From Herpetosiphon giganteus (GTDB taxonomy: Bacteria > Chloroflexota > Chloroflexia > Chloroflexales > Herpetosiphonaceae): a DNA stretch of 64,000 bases. Under the pieces are notes generated by a model, which made no database searches, was not told the origin of the DNA, and was given only the letters and a program-made list of their open reading frames with translations. Shown in pieces: positions 44,590-54,025 of the stretch (the first letter of the stretch is position 1; every line of letters begins with the position of its first letter). Where the stretch lies: positions 1 through 64,000 of the forward strand of contig NZ_JAFBCZ010000013.1 of assembly GCF_016907925.1 (NCBI RefSeq), read 5' to 3'. The position numbers were made by a program, and so were the translations under genes.

Positions 44590-44639
44590 AACGAAGCCAC
44601 TACCGTGACCAGCATTGTGCTGATCGCGGTAGCTTTGTT
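44590..44639 (+). terminator. Imperfect hairpin, weak terminator
   Basis: AACGAAGC-CTACCG (from 44590) pairs with CGGTAG-CTTTGTT (to 44639) with a two-base bulge and an inner CAGC/GCTG stem. The T-rich tail is poor. It lies 14 bases after the helicase-like gene. Confidence 0.4.
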
Positions 44640-44662
44640 GGTCGCAAATAAAGGATAGAACA

Positions 44663-45454
44663 ATGCAATCACACGACGAAGCCCAATTGATGGAAACATG
44701 GGCACGCCAAGCAGGTGCCTATGCGCTTGAGATTTTTCAAGATTATGCTGCCGCCGCGCCCCGCCGCAAAGCAGATAACTCGTGGGTCACCGAGGTCGAT
44801 GAAAATATCGAGCAGATGCTGCGCCAACAAATTGCCCAAGCTTTTCCTGATGACCTCGTTATGGGCGAAGAGGGCGGCGGCCATGCCAGCAGCAATGGCC
44901 GGATTTGGGTGCTCGACCCAATCGATGGCACTGGCTCGTTTGTAAAGCGACTGCCAGTGTGGTGTGTCTCGATTGGCTTGCTGGTCGATGGCTACCCTGC
45001 TGCTGGCTGCGTCTATTTGCCGGTGCTCGACGAATGTTATTTGGCGGGCTTAACTGGGCCAGCAACCTTAAATGGTCAAGAAATTCATGCCGAAAACCCC
45101 GATTTTCTGGATAGCCAGTCGTGGATGGCAGTGCCATCGAATGCTCATTGGCGCTATAAAATCAGCTATCCAGGCAAAACTCGTTCGTTGGGCAGCACCG
45201 CCGCTAATGTCTGCTATGTGGCCAGCAGCCGTGCTTGCGCCGCAATTTTGGGCAATGCCAGCTTGTGGGATATTGCCGGAGCATGGCCAATTTTGGAGCG
45301 CGCTGGCGGCAAATTATCAACATTCTCTGGCGGGCCATTCGATTGGCAGCGTTTCTACGAAGGATCATCGGCCAACGAGCCATTATTTGCCGCCAGCAAC
45401 GATAATTATGCAACGATGCGCGGCATGATCGACCTTGCCAAGGGCGCAATTTAA
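44663..45454 (+). CDS. Inositol monophosphatase family phosphatase (possible HisN)
   Basis: This 263-residue Mg-dependent phosphatase of the IMPase family has metal motifs GEEGG (about 71-75), LDPIDGTGSF (about 89-98) and a C-terminal WDIAGAWPILERAGG (about 213-227). The broad family acts on inositol phosphate, histidinol phosphate, or 3'-phosphoadenosine 5'-phosphate. The hisC gene begins 74 bases downstream, which makes histidinol-phosphate phosphatase a plausible role. That link is from context only. Confidence 0.9.
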   Translation: MQSHDEAQLMETWARQAGAYALEIFQDYAAAAPRRKADNSWVTEVDENIEQMLRQQIAQAFPDDLVMGEEGGGHASSNGRIWVLDPIDGTGSFVKRLPVWCVSIGLLVDGYPAAGCVYLPVLDECYLAGLTGPATLNGQEIHAENPDFLDSQSWMAVPSNAHWRYKISYPGKTRSLGSTAANVCYVASSRACAAILGNASLWDIAGAWPILERAGGKLSTFSGGPFDWQRFYEGSSANEPLFAASNDNYATMRGMIDLAKGAI

Positions 45455-45528
45455 ACAGCAAGCAGCAGCGTTGATCGGGGCATGGTATCATAGGCCAGAT
45501 TAAGCCACCGCAGCGAAGGAACCAACTG

Positions 45529-46623
45529 ATGGCTGATGTAACCAAGTTTGTGCGGCCTGATATTGCAGCGCTGGAAGCCTACACGCCAATTCAACCATTC
45601 GATGTGCTCAGCGAACAATTGGGCATTCCGATTGAGCAAATTATTAAACTTGATGCCAATGAAAATCCCTACGGGCCTGCGCCCAGCGTTGCCGAAGCGC
45701 TGCGCGATTTCCCGTTTTATGCAATTTATCCCGACCCAGATCAGACCCGTTTGCGGCGGGCAATTAGCCCATTTATTGGCCAGCCAATTGAACGAATTTT
45801 GTGTGGCAATGGCTCGGATGAAATTATCGATTTGTTGATGCGAGTGCTGGTGCAGCCCAACGATGTGGTAATTGCCTGCCCGCCAACTTTCGGCATGTAT
45901 AGCTTCAACACTGGCGTTGTTGGCGGGCGTTTTGTGGCCGTACCGCGCGATGCCAACTTCGATGTTGATATTGAAGCAGTTGCCGACGCAGTGCTTGAGC
46001 ATCAAGCCAAAATGGTCTTTTTGCCCTCGCCCAACAACCCGACGGGCAACCTTTTGCCACGAGAGCACGTCCTACGGCTATTGGAATTACCAACAATGCT
46101 CGTGTTGGACGAAGCCTACGCCGAGTTTAGTTCGGGGAGTGTTGCCGATTTGGTTGGCCACTATCCCAATCTGGTAGTTTTACGCACCTTTTCCAAATGG
46201 GCTGGTTTAGCTGGTTTGCGCTTGGGCTATGGCCTGATTCCAGAGTGGTTGATTACCCACTTGTGGAAAATCAAGCAACCCTACAATACCAATGTGGCGG
46301 CAGAAGTGGCGGTTTTGCAATCGTTGGCCGAAACCGAGGCGCTGAATGCGCGCGCCAAGGTGATGGTGGCTGAACGCGAGCGTTTATTCGCTGCGCTGCA
46401 AGCAATCGATGGCCTCACGCCGTTTCCTTCGCAGGCAAATTTTATCTTGTGCCGAGTTGAGCGTGGCGATGCTGCCCAACTTAAAGCCGAGCTTGCCAAG
46501 CGCGGAATCTTGCTGCGCTACTATCGCAACCCAGAGCTAGCCAATTGTATTCGCGTGAGTATTGGCCTGCCAGAACATCATGATGCCTTGCTTGCAGCGT
46601 TAGCCGATTTGGGTTATCGCTAA
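45529..46623 (+). CDS. hisC: Histidinol-phosphate aminotransferase
   Basis: This 364-residue PLP-dependent class I/II aminotransferase carries the HisC features: [10 protein letters not shown] near the N terminus, [41 protein letters not shown], and the PLP-lysine segment [16 protein letters not shown]. It makes histidinol phosphate from imidazole-acetol phosphate and glutamate. Other his genes are absent from the window. A TATCAT-like -10 in the 74-base gap may give it a promoter of its own. Confidence 0.94.
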   Translation: MADVTKFVRPDIAALEAYTPIQPFDVLSEQLGIPIEQIIKLDANENPYGPAPSVAEALRDFPFYAIYPDPDQTRLRRAISPFIGQPIERILCGNGSDEIIDLLMRVLVQPNDVVIACPPTFGMYSFNTGVVGGRFVAVPRDANFDVDIEAVADAVLEHQAKMVFLPSPNNPTGNLLPREHVLRLLELPTMLVLDEAYAEFSSGSVADLVGHYPNLVVLRTFSKWAGLAGLRLGYGLIPEWLITHLWKIKQPYNTNVAAEVAVLQSLAETEALNARAKVMVAERERLFAALQAIDGLTPFPSQANFILCRVERGDAAQLKAELAKRGILLRYYRNPELANCIRVSIGLPEHHDALLAALADLGYR

Positions 46624-46695
46624 ATTGCATTGACATCAAGGAACGCGGCGTGCTATCGTTGCCACAGAGTTTCATGATTGTGGAGTGATCGTTGT

Positions 46696-47583
46696 ATGAT
46701 TGCTTGTCCTGTCTGTAATGCGACCAACCAAACAGGGGCCTTATTTTGCGAAATGTGTGGCCATCGTTTGCCAACCGTGGCGGCGGCTGTCACCCCACCC
46801 AAAGCCGTTGCTGGCGGCATTCAATGCCCAACCTGTAAACATATTGCCACTGCTGGCGAGGCATTTTGCGATGAATGTGGTACGCCGCTGAATGTTGCGG
46901 CAACTGCTGCCGTGCCTGTCACTCCCGCGCCTGTTGCACCAAGTGTGCAGCCAGCGCCCCAGCCAACCTATCCTGCACCACAGCCGATTGCCAACGCAGC
47001 TAGCCCAACCTGCCCAAGCTGTCGCGCAGCGGTTATTCCTGGCGAGGCCTTTTGCGATAATTGTGGAGCTTCGTTGTTGGCTGGCGCTGTTGCTGCTCCC
47101 GCCGCCCGACCAGTTGCTCCCGCGCCGCAGCCAAGCTATACGCCGCCAGTGCAGGCTGCGCCGGTTGTGCCAGTTGCGCCAGTTTATACGTCTCCACCAG
47201 CAGCCCCAGCCAAGCCGCCAGTTGCAGCTCCAGTTGCTGCCGCTCCGGCTGGCATTCAATCGTTGGCGGGGTTTGTGCTGGTAACAGCGGCTGGCACACG
47301 GATTAATCTTCCTGCCAAAGCCGATATTGTGGTTGGCCGTGAAGATGCAGTTTCGAATAACTATCCCGATGTCGATTTGAATCCGCATAATGGCTTGGCT
47401 GATGGCGTTGGCCGCCGCCATGCCCGAATTTTTGTGCGGGCAGGCGTGGTACAGCTTGAAGATCTCGATAGCACCAACGGGACAACCGTCAATAAACAAC
47501 GTTTGCAAGCTCGCCAAATTGTTAATCTTAATGTTGGCGATGAAATTCGTTTTGGCCGATGTGTGTTGCAATGGCAACGCTAG
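46696..47583 (+). CDS. Zinc-ribbon and FHA domain protein
   Basis: This 296-residue protein has three CxxC...CxxC zinc ribbons (C4/C7 and C18/C21, then two alike), an Ala/Pro-rich linker (to about 190) and a C-terminal FHA domain. The FHA strand motifs VVGREDAV, GRRHARIF and DSTNGT are visible. The usual SxxH has become GxxH (VGRRH), which removes a Ser that contacts phosphothreonine. GGAG lies ten bases before the ATG at 46696. It heads the kinase cluster, with the pseudokinase gene 15 bases after it, and FHA domains bind phosphothreonine, so partner binding to the nearby kinases is plausible. Confidence 0.88.
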   Translation: MIACPVCNATNQTGALFCEMCGHRLPTVAAAVTPPKAVAGGIQCPTCKHIATAGEAFCDECGTPLNVAATAAVPVTPAPVAPSVQPAPQPTYPAPQPIANAASPTCPSCRAAVIPGEAFCDNCGASLLAGAVAAPAARPVAPAPQPSYTPPVQAAPVVPVAPVYTSPPAAPAKPPVAAPVAAAPAGIQSLAGFVLVTAAGTRINLPAKADIVVGREDAVSNNYPDVDLNPHNGLADGVGRRHARIFVRAGVVQLEDLDSTNGTTVNKQRLQARQIVNLNVGDEIRFGRCVLQWQR

Positions 47584-47598
47584 CGTGATGTAGCAGCT

Positions 47599-49731
47599 AT
47601 GAGTGGACAGGCCATGTTTCAACAAGGACGCTACCAAGTACGCAACGAGCTGTTTCGCGATGAATGCGGCGTGATGTACTTGGCGGTCGATGGCAAGATG
47701 GCAGGGCGCGAAGTTGCCTTACGCCAACTCAATGATGGTGTTTTAGATCCAGCTTCGTTGCAGCGTTTGGCGCAGTTAAACCAAGCTGCGCTGCCTTCGG
47801 TCTATGATCTGTTTGAGGAGCATGGCCAGCGCTATTTGGTGCTTGAGTATCCACGTGGCCAGACCTTGGCCGATGTGGCGCTGGGGCCGCGCTTGCGCGA
47901 AGGCGTGGTGCTGGCTTGGGCCAAGCAAATTGCCGAAGGCCTGCGCTATTTGCATAGCCAAGGCTTTGTCCATGGCGATATTCAGCCGCAAAATATCGTG
48001 CTACAAGATGGCCGCCGCATTAAGCTGCTTGGTGGTTTTCCAGCAGGCTGCCCCAAAAATGCAGGCTCGCGCTATTCAGCACCAGAAATTTGGAGCGGCG
48101 CAAATGCTACTCCAGCTTCGGATATTTATGCCTTGGGCGCGACGCTGCACCATTTGTTGACCGGAACTGACCCTAACACCCAACCCTTGATGGCCTTTGC
48201 TCCGCCCGATGTGCGGCGGCCTGATCTTTCGCCTGCGGTTTCTAACGCAATTGTCAAAGCGCTCAGCCAACAGCCACAACAACGCTTTGCCAATATTGAG
48301 CAATTTGTGGTGGCCTTGAGCCAAACCAGCAGCACCCAAGAATCGTCGGGCGCTTTGCCAGTGATTGGCTTTACGCCCTCGATTTTACCCAGCACGCCCG
48401 CCGATGGCCCAACCCAACGCTATGTGCCCTCGGAAAGCTCGCCAATTCCGGTGCCACCAGGCCGCGGCACAACCTCGCAATATGATCAGGCGATGCTTGA
48501 GCAATTGCTCTTGCCCGACCGCGATCTGGGGCCAGCGCCCTCGGCTTTGCCACAACGCCCAGTCGAAAGCAACAACCGCACAGGCTTGATTGTGCTGGGG
48601 GTGTTTATTGGCTTAGCCTTGTTGGCTGGAGCGTGGTTTATTTTTAAGCCCAAGAGCAATGCATTTGTTAACGCTACCCAAATTGCCAACAATGGCTTGC
48701 CAACCGTTACCCGCGATGAAGGGATTTTGCTCGATGATAATGCCAAAACTGCTACTGCTTTGGCGGCAATTCCGCCTGCAACCCAGATTCCAACGCTTGA
48801 TGTGCCGCGAGCTACTGCCGATGCAATTCAGACCTTTACTGCTGCAACCGAAGCTGCGTTTAACGTCGATTTAGAGGCGCGCTATCTGCGCGGCACGGCC
48901 TACGAAGAAACCGGCCAATATGGCTTGGCCTTGAGCGAATACGACGAAATTTTGCGCCAAGACCCATTTTATAAAGATACCCAATCACGACGCGACCGAA
49001 TTAAGATTTTTCTTGATGCGACCGTTACCGCCGATGTGCAACAAACCACGGTTGCGGTGGCAACTGCGACCGCCGTTGCCCAACCAACTGCAACCGCGCT
49101 GCCACCAACGCCCACCGCCACGCCAGTTGGCCAGATTGTTGGCGATACCTTCAATGGCAGCACGCTTGACCCACGCTTGTGGGCTGGCGAAACCCGTGAT
49201 GGTAGCATTCAGCTGAATAATGGTGAATTGCAACTGGCTGCGACCAGTGCCAATTGCTATCCAGTCGTGCGCACGATTACCGATACGCTCTTTCCGGCCA
49301 ACAACTTTACGCTCAACATCACCTTCCGCTATTCCGATGTGACGGCCTTGGGCACGGGCTTTATGCTGGCCGATGCGATGGCCACGCCGTGTGGTGAAAC
49401 CGATCGGGCTGGCACCAGTTGGAGCGGCATTTGGCAGGATGAAAATCAAGGCCTAATTGTTGAATTCCATCGTGACCAAACAGCAGATGCTGAGCTGAAA
49501 GATATTCGTTTGCCTTATACCAACGGCGAAATTGATACAACCGAACACAACTTGACGATTCAACAGCGCAATGGCGAGCAAACCTTCATTCTTGATGGCA
49601 ATACGCTATTTACCGAAAAGATCGGAGCGCAACCCAAAGTGCTGTGGTTTGGCAACCCAAGCCGCACATCCATCGGCGCGCCGTGGACGGTGCTGAATAT
49701 TCTGAGCGTTGATTTGCGCGAAGAACCATAA
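47599..49731 (+). CDS. Membrane pseudokinase with beta-sandwich ectodomain
   Basis: Residues 11-255 of this 710-residue protein have the shape of a Ser/Thr kinase, but key sites are changed. The VAIK lysine is Arg42 (VALRQL). The glycine loop is lost. HRDxKxxN reads HGDIQPQN (125-132). DFG reads GGF near 145. APE and the SDIYALG helix are kept, so the fold is probably intact. A membrane helix (GLIVLGVFIGLALLAGAW) follows near 332, then a TPR-like or coiled part and a C-terminal concanavalin-like domain opening with DTFNGSTLDPRLWAG. The kinase half would be cytosolic and the sandwich outside. It probably shares a transcript with the FHA gene. Confidence 0.85.
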   Translation: MSGQAMFQQGRYQVRNELFRDECGVMYLAVDGKMAGREVALRQLNDGVLDPASLQRLAQLNQAALPSVYDLFEEHGQRYLVLEYPRGQTLADVALGPRLREGVVLAWAKQIAEGLRYLHSQGFVHGDIQPQNIVLQDGRRIKLLGGFPAGCPKNAGSRYSAPEIWSGANATPASDIYALGATLHHLLTGTDPNTQPLMAFAPPDVRRPDLSPAVSNAIVKALSQQPQQRFANIEQFVVALSQTSSTQESSGALPVIGFTPSILPSTPADGPTQRYVPSESSPIPVPPGRGTTSQYDQAMLEQLLLPDRDLGPAPSALPQRPVESNNRTGLIVLGVFIGLALLAGAWFIFKPKSNAFVNATQIANNGLPTVTRDEGILLDDNAKTATALAAIPPATQIPTLDVPRATADAIQTFTAATEAAFNVDLEARYLRGTAYEETGQYGLALSEYDEILRQDPFYKDTQSRRDRIKIFLDATVTADVQQTTVAVATATAVAQPTATALPPTPTATPVGQIVGDTFNGSTLDPRLWAGETRDGSIQLNNGELQLAATSANCYPVVRTITDTLFPANNFTLNITFRYSDVTALGTGFMLADAMATPCGETDRAGTSWSGIWQDENQGLIVEFHRDQTADAELKDIRLPYTNGEIDTTEHNLTIQQRNGEQTFILDGNTLFTEKIGAQPKVLWFGNPSRTSIGAPWTVLNILSVDLREEP

Positions 49732-49748
49732 GCAATCACGCTTGATCG

Positions 49749-49779
49749 GCCTCTCGTTACCGAGCGAGAGGCTTTTTTT
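49749..49779 (+). terminator. Rho-independent terminator
   Basis: GCCTCTCG (49749-49756) pairs perfectly with CGAGAGGC (49765-49772), followed by a run of seven T. It ends the FHA-pseudokinase transcript, so the next kinase gene needs its own promoter; a TATAAT at 49886-49891 is a candidate. Confidence 0.9.
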
Positions 49780-49932
49780 ATTTAAGCAGTTATGTGACCC
49801 ATGGCAACCAAAAGCCTGCGCTCACTGCTCAACGAATTTGGGCTGTGCCTCAGCACATAAGCTATATTTTGCCCAATGAATCGACTATAATAGCAATGTT
49901 ATGGTTAAGTGGATTGTGGTGAGGCAATTGGC

Positions 49933-51858
49933 ATGTTGAAAAGTGGCACAATTATTCAAGATCGTTATACGATTGTGCGGCCCTTGGGCAGTGGTGGCTT
50001 TGGGGCGGTCTTTTTGGCCACCGATGGTCGCTTGGGGCAGCGCAATGTGGCGATCAAATATTTTGCTACGGCTCATATGCGCCCAGAAGAACGCGATTCG
50101 CTGGCTCATTTGTTTCAGCAAGAAGCGCATACCTTGGCCAGTTTGAGCCACCCCAACCTCGCGCCAGTGCTCGATTATTTTGCTGTCGACGATGGTTGGA
50201 TGTTGGTGATGGGCTATGTGCCAGGCGAATCGTTGGCGGCCTTGCAAAAACGGCTCAATGGCCCGTTCGGCGAGCAACAAGTGGTCGATTGGGCGATTGA
50301 GTTATGTAATGTGCTGGAATATTTGCACAATCAACGTCCGCCGCTGATTTTTCGCGATCTTAAGCCAGCCAATATTATGCGCACGCCAGAAGGCAAAGTT
50401 CTTTTGATCGATTTTGGAATTGTGCGGCGCTTCAAAGAGGGCCAGCATCAAGATACGATTCAAATTGGCACGCCTGGCTATGCCCCGCCTGAGCAATATG
50501 GTGGTCAAACCGAGCCACGCTCCGATTTATATAGCCTTGGCTCAACCATGTATGTGCTCTTAACCAACGAGCGCGTAACCAGTGGCTTGCGCTTGCCGCC
50601 AGTCAGTCAAAGTGTCGATTGGGTTTCGCCTGCCCTCGATGGCTTAATTACCCAATTAACCTCGCTGCACATCGATGAACGGCCTGCTTCGGCAGCGGTT
50701 GTGCGCGCCGAACTAGAGCGCATTCGCGATTTGCCAATGGTGCCAATCGCTGATCCATTTGCAATTTTGCCCCAAGCCGCGCCCTATCGTGGAGCCGAAG
50801 CGCCAACACGAGTCAATCCACAGCTGCAAACCCAACCACGCTATAGCCAGGATGTTGCAACGCCCCAGCCGATCCAAGCAACGCCAATGCCAACTGTGCC
50901 TGCTGCTCGCAAGGCCCTCGTTTGGCCATGGGTGCTGCTGCTGGTGCTGGTGGTTGGCGGCGGCGCAGGCTGGTGGTATCTGAATCGCTCGAATCAGCTG
51001 CAAACGCCGCTTGTGCCAACCCAACTCAGTGACCTACCCGATAGTGCTGCTGGCGATTTGATTATTTCTTCGCGCGAAGGCAACAGTGGCGCATACAATG
51101 TGCTGAGTTTGGATATTCCGTCGGGCAATGTGAGCGCGGTTGTGCCGCATCACGATGATAATGCAATTGCCTCGCGTCGCCGCAGCGATGGTCGGGTGGC
51201 CTATTCGCATGGCGTTGATGGGCTTGAACAGATTTTTACGATTAATGGCGATGGCACTGATGAACAGCAATTGACATCGGCTCCAGGCGAAAGCCGCGCT
51301 CCACGTTGGTCGCCTGATGGCCGCAAAATCGCCTTTGAGAGCGACCGCGACCGCAGCAATAACAATAGCTTCGATATTTATATTATGGATGCAGATGGCT
51401 CGAATGTGCAGCGCGTGACCGCTGAAGGTGGCTGGCAAGGCGGCCCAGCATGGTCGCCTGATGGCAACAAACTCGCTTTTCATAGCCAAACTAGCGATTT
51501 ATACGAAATTGTGGTGCTTGATTTGGCCAGCAACAAGCAATATTTGTTGGCCAGCGTCGATGATAGCGCCTTTTGGGCCGATTGGTCGCCTGATGGCCAA
51601 ACGATAGCCTTTATGACTGGCGATAACGATAGCCGCACCAAAATTTATACTGTGCCAACCAGCGGCGGCGAGCCACGCGAATTGACCACGCTTGGCAACG
51701 GCAAAAACCGCTGGCCGCGCTGGTCGCCCGATGGCCGTTATTTGGCTTTTGAGAGCTATCGCAACGAGCATTGGGGCATTTATTTGCAAAATCTGGCAAC
51801 TGGCAAAGTCGAAGCACTCTCCGATGGCACACGCCACGATCGCTGGCCTTCATGGTAA
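49933..51858 (+). CDS. Ser/Thr protein kinase with PD40 propeller
   Basis: This 641-residue membrane kinase has a full catalytic domain (1-270): GSGGFG loop at 19-24, VAIK lysine at 42, catalytic FRDLKPAN (Asp142, Lys144, Asn147) and DFG at 160-162. The histidine of HRD is Phe. A membrane helix lies near 327-345 (WPWVLLLVLVVGGGAGWW). The outer part is a TolB/PD40-type propeller of about six repeats carrying PxWSPDGxxIAFxS motifs. The ATG at 49933 is preferred over 49909. Confidence 0.95.
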   Translation: MLKSGTIIQDRYTIVRPLGSGGFGAVFLATDGRLGQRNVAIKYFATAHMRPEERDSLAHLFQQEAHTLASLSHPNLAPVLDYFAVDDGWMLVMGYVPGESLAALQKRLNGPFGEQQVVDWAIELCNVLEYLHNQRPPLIFRDLKPANIMRTPEGKVLLIDFGIVRRFKEGQHQDTIQIGTPGYAPPEQYGGQTEPRSDLYSLGSTMYVLLTNERVTSGLRLPPVSQSVDWVSPALDGLITQLTSLHIDERPASAAVVRAELERIRDLPMVPIADPFAILPQAAPYRGAEAPTRVNPQLQTQPRYSQDVATPQPIQATPMPTVPAARKALVWPWVLLLVLVVGGGAGWWYLNRSNQLQTPLVPTQLSDLPDSAAGDLIISSREGNSGAYNVLSLDIPSGNVSAVVPHHDDNAIASRRRSDGRVAYSHGVDGLEQIFTINGDGTDEQQLTSAPGESRAPRWSPDGRKIAFESDRDRSNNNSFDIYIMDADGSNVQRVTAEGGWQGGPAWSPDGNKLAFHSQTSDLYEIVVLDLASNKQYLLASVDDSAFWADWSPDGQTIAFMTGDNDSRTKIYTVPTSGGEPRELTTLGNGKNRWPRWSPDGRYLAFESYRNEHWGIYLQNLATGKVEALSDGTRHDRWPSW

Positions 51859-52084
51859 TGCGAGTATAATGGGGCTAGGAAAAGGATGAAGGATGAGGGA
51901 TGAAGCAGAGGCGCAGAGCTGTAAGGCTATTGGCTATCGAGGAATGGTCGTTAAGGCGCGGTTAACGGAAACAAGTAACATCGATCCAGCACGTAGATTA
52001 AATCATAATTGGTATGTTCTATGTTCTATGCTCTATGTTCTTGCCTGACCCCCAGCCCCCAATAACCGACCCCCAACTAAAACT
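51859..52084. repeat. Short-word repeat spacer between kinase genes
   Basis: A TATAAT is at 51866-51871. Words GGATGAAGGATGAGGGATGA (51884-51903), GCAGAGGCGCAGAG, a run of TATGTTCTATG-type words (from 52012) and CCTGACCCCCAGCCCCC (from 52045) repeat those of other spacers. Nothing coding was seen. Confidence 0.65.
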
Positions 52085-54025
52085 ATGCGTGAACGCTATC
52101 GCTTTGTAGAACAACTTGGTAAAGGTGGTTTTGCTACCGTCTGGCTCGCCTACGATAAACAAATCGGTGGGCTTTGCGCTGTTAAACAAAGTATTGCCGC
52201 CGAAGCAGAAGTTACTGAGATGTTGGAAGCAGAGGCCACGATTTTGGCTGGGCTGGCGCATCCATCGTTGCCCCGAATTCGCGATCATTTTGTGCACGAA
52301 GGCCATGCCTGTGTCGTGATGGATTACATCGAAGGCGTTGATCTGAATGTGTTGTTGGCAACCGAGCACGATGGCATCGCCCCCAAACGGGTTGTCGAAT
52401 GGGCGCAACAATTGTGCACCGCCGTCCAATATATTCACACCCTGCCGCAACCAGTGCTCCACCGCGATATTAAGCCTTCGAACGTTAAGCTCACGCCTGA
52501 TGGGCGTTTAGTGCTGATTGATTTTGGGATTGCGCGTGATCTCAAGGTTTCGAGCTTGGGCTTGCGGCGCGCGGTAACTGCTGGCTATTCGCCGCCAGAG
52601 CAATATCGCGGCCAAACTGATGCGCGCTCGGATATTTATGCGCTGGCAGCAACAATTTATGCCTTGTTGACTGGGCGCGCTCCTTTGGCAGCTCCAGCCC
52701 GCTTAATTGGCGAAGCCTTACCAGCGCCTTCTGCCCTGCGGCCCAGCCTGCCAAACGCCTTGGATCAGCCGTTATTACGCGGTTTGGCCTTGGAGCCGGA
52801 GGATCGGCAGCAGTCGGCTGGTCAGTTGGCCTTAGAATTGATGACCGCGTGGCGTTCGATTCAGCCAGCTAGCCCCAAATTGCCACTCATTCGCACCCAA
52901 CCCTTGATTCAGCCACGCACCTGGCGACATTGGCTGGGGCTTGGCTTGGTTGGCAGCCTGAGTTTGGGCGGGTTTAGCGCCACAATTTGGAGCCTCGTGC
53001 GGCAACAAAATGCTGCTGAAGCTTCGCCCAATTCGCAAACCTATTTTCCTGCCTTGTTGAATAATAGTGCCACTTCGGCCCCGTTGCTCACGCCAACGCC
53101 CGCGCCAACCAGCACACCAGCCCCAACCAGCACACCAGCCCCAACCTCGACAGTTCAGCCTTTGGTTGCTGGCCTAACTGGCTATTTCTTTGTTGGCATG
53201 CGGGCCAAAGACGGCGAATATCAAATCTATCGGATTCCGGCGATGGGCGGCGAGCCGCAGCAATTGACCACGCTTGGCGCAAATTACGGTGGCGTGGTTT
53301 CGCCTGATGGCAAACAAATCGCCTTTACTTCCGAGCGCGATGGCCGCGAGCAAGTGTATGTGATGAATGTTGATGGCAGCAATCAGCAACGCATTACCAA
53401 TGATGTTGGACGTTGCGAATACCCTAGCTGGTCGCCAGATGGCCAAAGTGTGGTTTATGCTCACCGCCGCTTGGACGATTTGAAGGAAAATAGCTCAACA
53501 ATCTACATCCAACGGCTTGACCAAGCTGAAGGCCAGCAAGTAAGCAAAATGTGGGGCACAATGCCAACCTGGGGCGAGCAAGGCATCGTGTTCACCAGCC
53601 GCGATATTGTCGAGAATATCGAGCAATTGGGCTTGGCGATTATTCAGCCCGACGGCAGCGAGCTAAAAATTATCAACCCAACCCGCGATCGCGATGAACA
53701 TTATGCTGAATGGTCGCCTGATGGCAAGCAAATAGCCTATGTTGCTGGCGATAGTCAGCGCACAATTACCCGCCAAATTTGGGTGATGAACGCCGATGGC
53801 TCAAATCCGCACCCGCTGACCAAAAGCATTGGCGGCGTAACCCAGCCGCGCTGGTCGCCCGATGGCAAATGGATTGTCTTTTTGGCCAAATGGGGAATGC
53901 CCGATGACCTGCAAAATAATCGTCCGCGCTTCAATTTGTGGGTTGTTTCGACCGAGGGCGGGCCTGCGCAGCCGTTTACGATTTCTGATGCGAATAAATT
54001 TGGGCTTGGTTGGGGGCCGCGCTAA
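52085..54025 (+). CDS. Ser/Thr protein kinase with PD40 propeller
   Basis: This 646-residue membrane kinase is a near relative of the previous gene product. GKGGFA loop at 12-17, catalytic lysine 34 (CAVKQS), HRDIKPSN and DFG (IDFGIARD) are intact, so it should be active. A membrane helix near 281-303 (LGLGLVGSLSLGGFSATIW) leads to a Thr/Pro-rich linker with repeated TPAPTS units. An external PD40 propeller follows, with WSPDG repeats from about 385 on. The sister arrangement implies duplication of a kinase-propeller gene. Its 3' end runs directly into family A repeats. Confidence 0.95.
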   Translation: MRERYRFVEQLGKGGFATVWLAYDKQIGGLCAVKQSIAAEAEVTEMLEAEATILAGLAHPSLPRIRDHFVHEGHACVVMDYIEGVDLNVLLATEHDGIAPKRVVEWAQQLCTAVQYIHTLPQPVLHRDIKPSNVKLTPDGRLVLIDFGIARDLKVSSLGLRRAVTAGYSPPEQYRGQTDARSDIYALAATIYALLTGRAPLAAPARLIGEALPAPSALRPSLPNALDQPLLRGLALEPEDRQQSAGQLALELMTAWRSIQPASPKLPLIRTQPLIQPRTWRHWLGLGLVGSLSLGGFSATIWSLVRQQNAAEASPNSQTYFPALLNNSATSAPLLTPTPAPTSTPAPTSTPAPTSTVQPLVAGLTGYFFVGMRAKDGEYQIYRIPAMGGEPQQLTTLGANYGGVVSPDGKQIAFTSERDGREQVYVMNVDGSNQQRITNDVGRCEYPSWSPDGQSVVYAHRRLDDLKENSSTIYIQRLDQAEGQQVSKMWGTMPTWGEQGIVFTSRDIVENIEQLGLAIIQPDGSELKIINPTRDRDEHYAEWSPDGKQIAYVAGDSQRTITRQIWVMNADGSNPHPLTKSIGGVTQPRWSPDGKWIVFLAKWGMPDDLQNNRPRFNLWVVSTEGGPAQPFTISDANKFGLGWGPR

